Assembly (NCBI RefSeq): GCF_959025735.1
Contig: NZ_CAUFJQ010000044.1
Coordinates: 1 to 14,775, forward strand
From: an uncultured Streptococcus sp.
GTDB lineage: Bacteria; Bacillota; Bacilli; Lactobacillales; Streptococcaceae
Reading direction: 5' to 3'
DNA: 14,775 nt
The notes under the pieces were generated by a model. That model saw nothing but the letters and a program-made list of their open reading frames with translations, was not told the DNA's origin and ran no database searches. Made by a program: the position numbers and the translations under genes. Below, piece by piece: positions 6,196 through 13,872 of this stretch. The stretch's first letter is position 1; every line of letters begins with the position of its first letter.

Positions 6196-8418
6196 ATGAC
6201 AAAACAAGTGTTTCAAACGACTTTTGCGGGTCGTGAGTTAATCGTAGAGACTGGTCAGGTTGCGAAGCAAGCAAATGGCGCTGTTGTCGTGCGTTATGGT
6301 GAGTCAACTGTCTTGACGGCAGCTGTCATGTCTAAGAAAATGGCGACTGGGGATTTCTTCCCGCTTCAAGTCAACTACGAAGAAAAAATGTATGCGGCTG
6401 GGAAATTTCCTGGTGGCTTTATGAAACGGGAAGGTCGTCCTTCTACAGATGCGACCTTGACAGCGCGTTTGATTGACCGTCCGATCCGTCCTATGTTTGC
6501 GGAAGGTTTCCGTAACGAAGTGCAAGTCATCAACACAGTCCTTTCTTACGATGAAAATGCATCTGCACCAATGGCAGCGATGTTTGGTTCATCATTGGCA
6601 CTTTCTATCTCAGATATTCCGTTTGACGGACCAATCGCTGGGGTACAAGTGGGTTATGTTGACGGGGAAATCATCATCAACCCAACGCAAGAACAAGCTG
6701 AGCGCTCTCTTCTTGAATTGACAGTAGCTGGTACCAAACACGCTATCAACATGGTAGAGTCTGGTGCCAAAGAATTGTCGGAAGAAATCATGTTGGAAGC
6801 CCTTCTTAAAGGGCACGAAGCCGTTAAAGAATTGATTGCCTTCCAAGAAGAAATCGTTGCGGCGGTCGGTAAAGAAAAAGCAGAAGTGGAATTGCTTCAT
6901 GTAGATGCTGACTTGCAGGCTGAAATCATCGCAGCCTACAACAGTGACCTTCAAAAAGCGGTTCAAGTTGAAGAAAAATTGGCGCGTGAAGCTGCGACTC
7001 AAGCAGTCAAAGACCAAGTCACAGCAGTTTACGAAGAAAAATATGCGGACCACGAAGAATTTGACCGCATCATGCGGGACGTGGCTGAAATCTTGGAACA
7101 AATGGAACACGCAGAAGTGCGCCGTTTAATCACAGAAGACAAGGTTCGTCCGGATGGTCGTAAGGTCGATGAAATCCGTCCGTTGGATGCACAAGTCGAC
7201 TACCTTCCTCGTGTGCACGGTTCAGGTCTCTTTACGCGTGGACAAACGCAAGCCCTTTCTGTCTTGACCTTGGCCCCAATGGGTGAAACGCAAATCATCG
7301 ATGGTTTGGATCCAGAGTACAAGAAACGCTTTATGCACCACTACAACTTCCCACAATACTCGGTTGGTGAAACAGGTCGTTACGGTGCGCCTGGTCGTCG
7401 TGAAATTGGTCACGGTGCTCTCGGTGAGCGTGCTCTTGCTCAAGTATTGCCAAGCTTGGAAGAATTCCCATATGCCATCCGTTTGGTAGCAGAAGTATTG
7501 GAATCAAATGGTTCTTCATCTCAAGCCTCTATCTGTGCAGGAACACTTGCCCTTATGGCTGGTGGTGTGCCAATCAAGGCCCCAGTAGCAGGGATTGCTA
7601 TGGGTCTGATCTCAGATGGAAACAACTACACCGTATTGACAGATATCCAAGGTTTGGAAGACCACTTTGGAGATATGGATTTTAAGGTTGCAGGAACTCG
7701 TGACGGAATTACAGCCCTTCAAATGGATATCAAGATCCAAGGGATTACTGCAGAAATCTTGACAGAAGCGCTTGCTCAAGCCAAGAAAGCTCGTTTTGAA
7801 ATCCTTGACGTGATTGAAGCAACCATTCCAGAAGTGCGTCCAGAATTGGCACCAACTGCTCCAAAAATTGATACCATCAAGATTGATGTCGACAAGATTA
7901 AGATTGTCATCGGTAAGGGTGGAGAAACCATCGATAAGATCATCGCTGAAACAGGTGTTAAGATTGATATCGACGAAGAAGGGAACGTATCGATCTACTC
8001 GAGCGACCAAGATGCCATCAACCGTGCTAAGGAAATCATTGCTGGTTTGGTTCGTGAAGCCAAAGTGGATGAAGTCTACCATGCCAAAGTGGTTCGGATC
8101 GAGAAATTCGGAGCCTTTGTCAACCTCTTTGACAAGACGGATGCCCTCGTTCATATCTCTGAAATGGCTTGGACGCGCACCAACCGTGTCGAAGACTTGG
8201 TAGCTATCGGTGATGAAGTCGATGTGAAAATTATCAAGATTGACGAAAAAGGTCGTGTCGATGCTTCTATGAAGGCGCTATTGCCACGTCCGCCAAAACC
8301 TGAACATTCAGAAGAAAAAGGTGAAAAGGGTCCTCGTCATGGCGATCGTCCTCGTCACCACAATAAAGACCACAAACCTAAAAAAGACTTTACCATTACA
8401 CAAAAAGATTCAGAATAA
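6196..8418 (+). CDS. pnp: Polyribonucleotide nucleotidyltransferase (PNPase)
   Basis: A 740-residue PNPase, the phosphate-dependent 3'-5' exoribonuclease of bacterial mRNA decay (cytoplasmic homotrimer). Domain order is complete. The first RNase PH domain is about 10-145 and includes FPLQVNYEEKMYAAGKFPGGF and the RPxRPMF block. Then come an all-helical linker, the second RNase PH domain about 320-545, a KH domain about 555-615 (GKGG loop at 573-576) and an S1 domain about 622-692 (HAKVVRIEKFGAFVNL). A basic, His-rich tail ends the protein. D489, D495 and K497 in the DHFGDMDFK motif align with the catalytic residues known from E. coli PNPase. The ATG at 6196 is chosen over an in-frame TTG at 6034: translation matches the family only from MTKQVFQT onward, and AAAGGGG (6183-6189) precedes it. 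It begins a tight gene cluster behind an unusual repeat-bearing leader, so post-transcriptional control is plausible. Confidence 0.98.
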   Translation: MTKQVFQTTFAGRELIVETGQVAKQANGAVVVRYGESTVLTAAVMSKKMATGDFFPLQVNYEEKMYAAGKFPGGFMKREGRPSTDATLTARLIDRPIRPMFAEGFRNEVQVINTVLSYDENASAPMAAMFGSSLALSISDIPFDGPIAGVQVGYVDGEIIINPTQEQAERSLLELTVAGTKHAINMVESGAKELSEEIMLEALLKGHEAVKELIAFQEEIVAAVGKEKAEVELLHVDADLQAEIIAAYNSDLQKAVQVEEKLAREAATQAVKDQVTAVYEEKYADHEEFDRIMRDVAEILEQMEHAEVRRLITEDKVRPDGRKVDEIRPLDAQVDYLPRVHGSGLFTRGQTQALSVLTLAPMGETQIIDGLDPEYKKRFMHHYNFPQYSVGETGRYGAPGRREIGHGALGERALAQVLPSLEEFPYAIRLVAEVLESNGSSSQASICAGTLALMAGGVPIKAPVAGIAMGLISDGNNYTVLTDIQGLEDHFGDMDFKVAGTRDGITALQMDIKIQGITAEILTEALAQAKKARFEILDVIEATIPEVRPELAPTAPKIDTIKIDVDKIKIVIGKGGETIDKIIAETGVKIDIDEEGNVSIYSSDQDAINRAKEIIAGLVREAKVDEVYHAKVVRIEKFGAFVNLFDKTDALVHISEMAWTRTNRVEDLVAIGDEVDVKIIKIDEKGRVDASMKALLPRPPKPEHSEEKGEKGPRHGDRPRHHNKDHKPKKDFTITQKDSE

Positions 8419-8442
8419 GCATTAGAAAAGGAGGAGCACGGT

Positions 8443-9060
8443 ATGGGATGGTGGCGTGAAACCATCAATATTGTAAAAGAAAATGACCCAGCAGCGCGTA
8501 CCTCGCTGGAGGTCCTTTTGACCTATCCGGGCGTCAAAGCACTGGCAGCTCACCGTGTTTCCCACTTTTTGTGGAACCATGGCTTTAAGCTCTTGGCGCG
8601 GATGCATAGCCAATTCTGGCGTTTTTGGACCCAGATCGAAATCCATCCAGGTGCGACCATTGCTTCGGGTGTCTTTATCGACCATGGAGCGGGTCTCGTT
8701 ATCGGGGAAACAGCCATTGTTGAAAAAGGTGTCATGCTCTACCATGGGGTGACCCTTGGGGGAACAGGAAAGGATGTCGGCAAACGCCATCCGACGGTAC
8801 GTGAGGGAGCCTTGGTTTCCGCCCATGCTCAAGTCATAGGCCCGGTGGAAATCGGAGCCAAGGCCAAAGTCGGAGCGGGAGCTGTCGTCGTCTCAGATGT
8901 ACCAAGTGATGTGACCGTTGTCGGTGTTCCAGCCAAGATTGTGCGGGTGCACGGTCGAAAAGACGAACCAGTCATTCATCAAGAAGAAGAAAAACGGGAA
9001 TACTACATGAACAAGCTGGAGCATGCCAAGGAAGCCAGCCATCGGTCTTCGAGCTTGTAA
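8443..9060 (+). CDS. cysE: Serine O-acetyltransferase
   Basis: A 205-residue enzyme that makes O-acetyl-L-serine from serine and acetyl-CoA, the first step of cysteine synthesis. A short helical N-terminal part (about 1-65) precedes a left-handed beta-helix of hexapeptide repeats (about 66-170). Diagnostic motifs are FIDHGAGLVIGETA (D80, H81), HGVTLGGTGK (101-110) and RHPTV (H116); these Asp/His residues are the family's catalytic positions. The C-terminus (about 171-205) is charged. The N-terminal helical part is shorter than in E. coli CysE, as is usual for Firmicute forms. AAAGGAGG (8427-8434) lies 8 nt before the ATG, 24 bp after the pnp stop, so it is probably co-transcribed. It shares a cluster with cysS, linking cysteine supply with its charging onto tRNA. 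Confidence 0.95.
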   Translation: MGWWRETINIVKENDPAARTSLEVLLTYPGVKALAAHRVSHFLWNHGFKLLARMHSQFWRFWTQIEIHPGATIASGVFIDHGAGLVIGETAIVEKGVMLYHGVTLGGTGKDVGKRHPTVREGALVSAHAQVIGPVEIGAKAKVGAGAVVVSDVPSDVTVVGVPAKIVRVHGRKDEPVIHQEEEKREYYMNKLEHAKEASHRSSSL

Positions 9061-9072
9061 GGAGATCGCTAC

Positions 9073-9939
9073 GTGATTCAATCAACCAATACATTGAATG
9101 ACCACCAACTACTGGAAGCAAAGGCCATTATTGCCACCTGTCAGAAGTATGACGGAACGTTTCGGGATCCTTATCTCTCCAATATGCTTAATTTTGATCC
9201 CGCTATGCCGGCCTTTTTCCTTTATTACGAAAAAGGTAAACTTGTTGGTCTATTAACCGTCTATGCAGATGACCCAGATGTGGAACTAGCGATCCTGGTC
9301 CACCCTAATCACCGTCGGCAGGGAATTGCGCGTGCTTTGTATAGAAATTTTGAGAAAGAAACGGCATCTTATCCAATTGAGTCCGTGACTTTTCAGACAG
9401 AGCGTATTTTTCTAGAGAATCATCCTGATTTTGTCAACAACTGGGGACTGGTCGAGGATGAAGAGACAGAAACCTGGTTAGGACGTGATCGAACCGCTTA
9501 TGCATTAGATTCCCGTTCGGATGTCGATGTGCTCTTGGCGGAACCTTCTTATCTTGAAGTCATTGCCCAGCTCCACCACCAAACCTTCTCAGATGAAGTG
9601 GAAGCACCGGAAGTGAGCCACAGATACATTTTGGAGGCCTTGAAGGATCCTGATAGTCTGCTTTACATGTTACTCAAAGAAGGTCAAGTGATTGGCGTTT
9701 GTACGGTCGATATGTCTGGAAAATGCAATTACCTTTATGGACTTGCGATTGCTGAAGTCTATCGTGGGCAAGGCTATGGAAGCTATTTGGCAAAATCCCT
9801 CATCAACCAAGTCATTGAGCAAAATGATAAGGAATTTCAGATTGCAGTGGAAGATAGCAATGTAGGTGCCAAACGCTTGTATGAAAAGATTGGCTTTATC
9901 AAACAGACTCAGGCGGTTTACTTGAAGCCAAAAGAGTAG
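9073..9939 (+). CDS. Tandem GNAT-family N-acetyltransferase
   Basis: A 288-residue protein built of two GNAT acetyltransferase folds. The N-terminal copy (about 1-140) has the acetyl-CoA loop VHPNHRRQGIARALY. The C-terminal copy (about 150-288) has IAEVYRGQGYGSYLAKSL and the closing motif VEDSNVGAKRLYEKIGF. Both P-loops (R/Q-x-x-G-x-G/A) are intact, so either half may bind acetyl-CoA. Substrate unknown. Two-domain GNATs include mycothiol synthase in actinobacteria, but that pathway is not expected here. The start is GTG at 9073 with AAGGAG (9059-9064) 8 nt upstream, overlapping the cysE stop codon. The gaps are 12 bp to cysE and 20 bp to cysS, so an operon is likely. A role tied to cysteine or acetyl-CoA use is only an inference from position. 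Confidence 0.85.
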   Translation: MIQSTNTLNDHQLLEAKAIIATCQKYDGTFRDPYLSNMLNFDPAMPAFFLYYEKGKLVGLLTVYADDPDVELAILVHPNHRRQGIARALYRNFEKETASYPIESVTFQTERIFLENHPDFVNNWGLVEDEETETWLGRDRTAYALDSRSDVDVLLAEPSYLEVIAQLHHQTFSDEVEAPEVSHRYILEALKDPDSLLYMLLKEGQVIGVCTVDMSGKCNYLYGLAIAEVYRGQGYGSYLAKSLINQVIEQNDKEFQIAVEDSNVGAKRLYEKIGFIKQTQAVYLKPKE

Positions 9940-9959
9940 AAACAGAAAGGAAATGAAGC

Positions 9960-11303
9960 GTGTTAAAAATTTATGATACCATGTCTCGTGATTTGCGAGA
10001 ATTTATCCCCATCGAGGAAGGAAAGGTCCGCATGTATGTTTGTGGGCCAACGGTTTACAACTATATCCACGTAGGGAATGCCCGTTCAACGGTAGCCTTT
10101 GACACGATTCGTCGCTACTTTGAGTATCGTGGCTACGAAGTTGCCTACATTTCCAACTTTACAGATGTGGATGATAAGATCATTAACCGCGCCAAAGAAG
10201 AAGGCATTACTCCACAGGAAGTGGCAGACAAGTACATCGCGGCCTTCCGTGAGGATGTAACGGCTCTTGGCGTGAAACCTGCAACCCGCCACCCTCGTGT
10301 GGTCGAGTTTATGGATGACATCATCCGGTTTGTCGCTGGCTTGATCGAAAAAGGCTATGCCTATGAGAGCCAAGGCGATGTCTATTTCCGTGTGGAAAAA
10401 TCCCATAACTATGCTAAGTTAGCCAATAAAACCCTAGAAGACTTGGAGCTAGGCGCTTCTGGTCGGACAGATGAGGAAACAGCTCGCAAGGAAAATCCAG
10501 TGGATTTTGCCCTCTGGAAAGCTGCCAAACCAGGTGAGATTTCTTGGGACAGCCCTTGGGGACCTGGTCGTCCTGGTTGGCACATCGAGTGTTCGGTCAT
10601 GTCGACGGGAATTTTAGGGGATACTATTGATATCCACGGTGGTGGAGCTGACCTTGAGTTTCCACACCATACTAATGAAATTGCCCAGTCTGAAGCTAAA
10701 ACAGGCAAGACTTTTGCCAATTACTGGATGCACAATGGCTTTGTCAATATCGACAATGTCAAGATGTCCAAGTCCTTAGGAAACTTTATCACTGTGCATG
10801 ATGCATTGAAGACTATCGACGGCCAAGTGCTTCGCTTCTTCTTTGCGACCCAGCACTACCGCAAGCCCATTAACTTCACAGAAAAAGCGGTTCGCGATGC
10901 GGAGACCAACCTCAAGTATTTGAAAAACACCTATGAGCAACCGTTCACAGGAGAAGTGGATTCAGCAGACTTACAAGGCTTTGTGGACAAGTTTATCGCG
11001 GCTATGGATGAAGATATCAATGCGGCAAACGGCATCACCGTCGTCTTTGAATTGGCAAAATGGATCAATTCAGGTCACTATAATCAAGACGTCAAGGATG
11101 CCTTGACCAAGATGTTAGAAGTCTTTGGAGTGGTCTTTGTCGAAGAAGTCTTGGATGCAGATATTGAAGCCTTGATCGCTGAACGTCAGGAAGCGCGGGC
11201 TAAGAAAGATTTTGCGCGTGCAGATGCTATTCGCGATGAATTAGCTGCGCAAGGAATCAAGCTCTTGGATACAAAAGAAGGTGTAAGGTGGACACGTGAT
11301 TGA
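9960..11303 (+). CDS. cysS: Cysteinyl-tRNA synthetase
   Basis: A 447-residue class I aminoacyl-tRNA synthetase that charges tRNA-Cys. It shows the HIGH-type signature HVGN (37-40) and KMSKS (268-272). The zinc ligands known for the family are visible: C28 in MYVCGPTVY, the Cys of GWHIECSVM, and the His/Glu of FPHHTNE. A helical anticodon-binding region and a short C-terminal domain ending in GVRWTRD complete it, and the length is normal. The start is GTG at 9960 (GTG-TTA-AAA-ATT-TAT) with GAAAGGA before it. A nearby ATG at 9953 is in another frame and stops at once. The last 8 bp overlap the next gene, which indicates translational coupling. No T-box is visible upstream, so cysS is probably not regulated separately from the cluster. 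Confidence 0.97.
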   Translation: MLKIYDTMSRDLREFIPIEEGKVRMYVCGPTVYNYIHVGNARSTVAFDTIRRYFEYRGYEVAYISNFTDVDDKIINRAKEEGITPQEVADKYIAAFREDVTALGVKPATRHPRVVEFMDDIIRFVAGLIEKGYAYESQGDVYFRVEKSHNYAKLANKTLEDLELGASGRTDEETARKENPVDFALWKAAKPGEISWDSPWGPGRPGWHIECSVMSTGILGDTIDIHGGGADLEFPHHTNEIAQSEAKTGKTFANYWMHNGFVNIDNVKMSKSLGNFITVHDALKTIDGQVLRFFFATQHYRKPINFTEKAVRDAETNLKYLKNTYEQPFTGEVDSADLQGFVDKFIAAMDEDINAANGITVVFELAKWINSGHYNQDVKDALTKMLEVFGVVFVEEVLDADIEALIAERQEARAKKDFARADAIRDELAAQGIKLLDTKEGVRWTRD

Positions 11304-11694
11304 TGTCAATCTAATCAATGGGATTGCCCTTGCCTTCGAGGGAGATGCGGTCTATTCCATGTATATTCGCAGACACCTGATTTTTCAAGGGATGACCAAA
11401 CCTAATAAGCTTCATCAGGCTGCCACCCGCTATGTCTCAGCTAGAGCTCAGGCCAGTTTGATTGAAAGCATGCTGGAGCAAGAAATTCTGACGGAAAAAG
11501 AGTTGGAGATCTACAAGCGCGGTCGCAATACCAATAGCCATACCAAGGCCAAAAATGCGGATGTCGTGACCTATCGGATGTCGACGGGCTTTGAGGCTGT
11601 TATGGGCTATCTCCATATGACGGGGGAACTCTCTCGTCTAGAAGAGCTGATTGACTGGTGTATCCAGCAAGTAGAAGAAGGAAGAAAGCAGTGA
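11296..11694 (+). CDS. mrnC: Mini-ribonuclease III
   Basis: A 132-residue RNase III-like enzyme without a double-stranded RNA-binding domain, known from Bacillus to mature 23S rRNA ends. The catalytic signature is FEGDAVYSMYIRRHL (14-28, with E15 and D17). The second conserved helix is YRMSTGFEAVMGYLHMTG near residues 95-112, which supplies the other metal-binding Glu. The block RGRNTNSHTKAKNADVVTYR is typical of the Mini-III family. The start is GTG at 11296 with AAGGTGG shortly upstream. It overlaps cysS by 8 bp and is followed by another 4-bp overlap, so it is translationally coupled on both sides. The cysS-mrnC linkage is conserved across many Firmicutes. Having PNPase at the head of the same cluster puts two RNA-processing enzymes together. 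Confidence 0.95.
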   Translation: MIDVNLINGIALAFEGDAVYSMYIRRHLIFQGMTKPNKLHQAATRYVSARAQASLIESMLEQEILTEKELEIYKRGRNTNSHTKAKNADVVTYRMSTGFEAVMGYLHMTGELSRLEELIDWCIQQVEEGRKQ

Positions 11695-12551
11695 AAAATA
11701 TCAGAGAGTGGTTTCCTCATGCAGAGGTGACGGATCAAGCCAATCCACCAGCTGGTTATGTAGCCATTCCACTTCAGGCTCAACAATGGTTGCTGCTGAA
11801 GGAAGAAGAGCTAACCGAGCGAGAAAAACAATTGATTTCCTGGTTGGGCGGTGAAGAAGAGGTTGCCCCTAATCCTTGGTACCAGTACCTGATCGATGGA
11901 AAGGGAGAAGCCCCTCAAGTCATCAAAAAAATGCAGCTCGTCTATTGCCACATCTCGCATTCAACAGCGGAAGGGACGGCTTCTTGGCTAGAGATGATGC
12001 AGACACTCTTGCCCAATTTCCGAGCAACCTTGCAACTGAGCGGACAAGATTATGTGCTCATTCTGGACCAAGACCAGTCTTTACCTGTGGCCGATATCTT
12101 AAAAGATACCGTCTCTGCCATGGAGTATGACTTCAACATTCGTTTATCTATCCTGGTCGGGCAAGTATGGACCAAGTCTAAAGACGGGAAAGTGTCTGCT
12201 GTCATCCGAGCAGAACAGGCGGTCTTTCGAGCTTGGATTCGAGAGGGCCATCAAGGTGTCTATCGCTTTTCTCAACTCTATCTGTGGGGAATCGAGCAGG
12301 CAGATTTGGATCTTACCCCAATCAAAGCAAGCTTGCATCAGTTGATTGAAAGTCAAGATCAATTGCAAGACATCATTGTTGCTCTTTGGGACAATGGTGC
12401 AGTCGTCACCAAAGCCGCACAACAACTCTATCTCCACCGCAATTCGCTCCAATACAAGATTGATAAGTGGGAGGAGTTGACGGGTCTTCAGTTGAAAAAT
12501 CTGACAGATCTAGCCCTGTGCTATCATTTGGTCTTACAAGATGTGATTTAA
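11691..12551 (+). CDS. PucR/CdaR-type helix-turn-helix regulator
   Basis: A 286-residue protein with a C-terminal helix-turn-helix (about 230-286). Its hallmark AVVTKAAQQLYLHRNSLQYK fits the PucR/CdaR class, in which LxxHRNxLxYRI is the recognition-helix region. The middle (about 85-200) resembles the GGDEF-like domain of CdaR regulators. The N-terminal region is probably a sensing part, but I cannot name a ligand. The start is GTG at 11691, overlapping the mrnC stop by 4 bp (GTGA), with AGAAGG about 10 nt upstream. In-frame codons further upstream (from 11658) lie inside mrnC and lack a ribosome binding site. It is the last gene before a strong terminator and sits just upstream of msmK. Control of sugar-uptake genes such as msmK is therefore an attractive but unproven idea. 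Confidence 0.8.
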   Translation: MKNIREWFPHAEVTDQANPPAGYVAIPLQAQQWLLLKEEELTEREKQLISWLGGEEEVAPNPWYQYLIDGKGEAPQVIKKMQLVYCHISHSTAEGTASWLEMMQTLLPNFRATLQLSGQDYVLILDQDQSLPVADILKDTVSAMEYDFNIRLSILVGQVWTKSKDGKVSAVIRAEQAVFRAWIREGHQGVYRFSQLYLWGIEQADLDLTPIKASLHQLIESQDQLQDIIVALWDNGAVVTKAAQQLYLHRNSLQYKIDKWEELTGLQLKNLTDLALCYHLVLQDVI

Positions 12552-12564
12552 ACGGAATCAATCC

Positions 12565-12605
12565 AGAGTTTTGTGCAACTTGCACAAAACTCTTTTTCTT
12601 TTTTG
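12565..12605 (+). terminator. Intrinsic terminator of the pnp-to-regulator cluster
   Basis: Positions 12565-12577 pair perfectly with 12581-12593 (13 bp, 3-nt loop), followed by TTTTTC and a further T-run to 12604. It is a strong stop 14 bp after the regulator gene. Confidence 0.9.
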
Positions 12606-12623
12606 TGAGACTTGCCATAGATT

Positions 12624-12638
12624 TGTAAAACGTTTTCA
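12624..12638 (+). promoter_or_regulatory. cre box (CcpA operator) upstream of msmK
   Basis: TGTAAAACGTTTTCA matches the catabolite-responsive element consensus, with the central CG and near-perfect dyad symmetry. A -10-like TACAAT (12641-12646) follows directly, so CcpA bound here would cover the promoter and repress it in preferred sugars. The ribosome binding site AAGGAG (12663-12668) is 7 nt before the ATG at 12676. Confidence 0.75.
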
Positions 12639-12640
12639 TT

Positions 12641-12646
12641 TACAAT
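12641..12646 (+). promoter_or_regulatory. Probable -10 element of msmK
   Basis: TACAAT is one base off TATAAT and would place the start near 12653, about 23 nt before the ATG. No good -35 is found at 16-18 bp; TTGCCA (12612-12617) is 23 bp away, which is too far. Confidence 0.4.
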
Positions 12647-12675
12647 AGAACTATAAAAATCAAAGGAGTACCATC

Positions 12676-13806
12676 ATGGTAGAATTGAATCTTAGTCACA
12701 TTTATAAAAAATATCCAAATAGCGAACATTACTCAGTTGAAGACTTCAACTTGGACATCAAAGACAAAGAATTTATCGTTTTCGTAGGTCCTTCAGGATG
12801 TGGTAAATCAACGACTCTTCGTATGATCGCTGGTCTTGAAGACATCACAGAAGGTGAATGTTCGATCGATGGCACTGTTGTAAACAACGTGGCACCTAAA
12901 GACCGTGATATCGCCATGGTATTCCAAAACTACGCTCTTTACCCACACATGACTGTGTACGATAACATGGCCTTTGGTTTGAAATTGCGTAAATACAGCA
13001 AGGAAGATATCGACAAACGTGTACAAGAAGCAGCTGAAATCCTTGGCTTGAAAGAATTCTTGGATCGTAAACCAGCTGACCTTTCTGGTGGTCAACGTCA
13101 ACGTGTTGCCATGGGACGTGCCATTGTCCGTGATGCAAAAGTATTCTTGATGGACGAACCTTTGTCAAACTTGGATGCTAAATTGCGTGTGTCCATGCGT
13201 GCTGAAATCGCGAAAATCCACCGTCGTATCGGAGCTACAACGATCTATGTAACCCACGACCAAACAGAAGCGATGACATTGGCTGACCGTATCGTTATCA
13301 TGTCTGCTACTAAAAACCCTGCAGGTACTGGTACAATCGGACGTGTAGAACAAATCGGAACTCCTCAAGAAGTATACAAAAACCCAGTGAACAAATTCGT
13401 AGCTGGATTCATCGGAAGCCCTGCGATGAACTTCATCAATGTAAAATTGGAAGGTGGACACATCGTTGCCAATGGCTTGAATTTGAAAGTTCCAGAAGGT
13501 GCTTTGAAAGTTCTTCGTGAAAAAGGCTATGATGGTAAAGAATTGATCTTTGGTATTCGTCCAGAAGACGTGAATACAGAAGCTGCATTCCTTGAAACTT
13601 TCCCAGAATCAGTTGTGAAAGCTACGATCTCTGTGTCTGAGTTGCTCGGTTCTGAATCTCACTTGTACTGCCAAGTTGGTGACAACGAATTCATCGCTAA
13701 AGTGGATGCGCGTGACTACCTTGGAACTGGTGCAACCATCGAACTTGGATTTGACTTGAACAAAGCTCACTTCTTCGACAAAGAAACTGAAAAAACAGTA
13801 TACTAA
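12676..13806 (+). CDS. msmK: Sugar ABC importer ATPase MsmK
   Basis: A 376-residue ATPase of the MalK/UgpC class, the cytoplasmic motor of carbohydrate importers. Walker A is GPSGCGKST (38-46), the signature is LSGGQ (136-140), Walker B is VFLMDEP (D160, E161) and the H-loop is THDQ (H194). A C-terminal regulatory domain (about 240-376) with GIRPEDV and a TOBE-like fold follows. In streptococci one MsmK-type ATPase is known to serve several importers (raffinose, maltodextrin, sialic acid and others), and no permease genes are next to it here. That fits a shared subunit. The codon usage is that of a well-expressed gene. A cre box lies at its promoter and a terminator follows it. The alternative name would be a MalK homologue dedicated to one system. 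Confidence 0.93.
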   Translation: MVELNLSHIYKKYPNSEHYSVEDFNLDIKDKEFIVFVGPSGCGKSTTLRMIAGLEDITEGECSIDGTVVNNVAPKDRDIAMVFQNYALYPHMTVYDNMAFGLKLRKYSKEDIDKRVQEAAEILGLKEFLDRKPADLSGGQRQRVAMGRAIVRDAKVFLMDEPLSNLDAKLRVSMRAEIAKIHRRIGATTIYVTHDQTEAMTLADRIVIMSATKNPAGTGTIGRVEQIGTPQEVYKNPVNKFVAGFIGSPAMNFINVKLEGGHIVANGLNLKVPEGALKVLREKGYDGKELIFGIRPEDVNTEAAFLETFPESVVKATISVSELLGSESHLYCQVGDNEFIAKVDARDYLGTGATIELGFDLNKAHFFDKETEKTVY

Positions 13807-13822
13807 TACCTACTGACACTAT

Positions 13823-13851
13823 AGAGACTGAGACAATTTGTCTCGGTCTCT
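13823..13851 (+). terminator. Intrinsic terminator after msmK
   Basis: Positions 13823-13835 pair with 13839-13851 (13 bp including one G-U pair, 3-nt loop), followed by a broken T-run. It may only partly separate msmK from the glucosidase gene, since no clear promoter is visible in the 22 bp before that gene. Confidence 0.75.
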
Positions 13852-13872
13852 TTCATTTTAAGGAGACAAAAT

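Noticed and set aside
6610..7110. 166-codon antisense ORF inside pnp, and a 180-codon one at 7612-8154
   Set aside because: Both lie opposite a well-conserved gene, have no start signals, and encode products without recognisable motifs.
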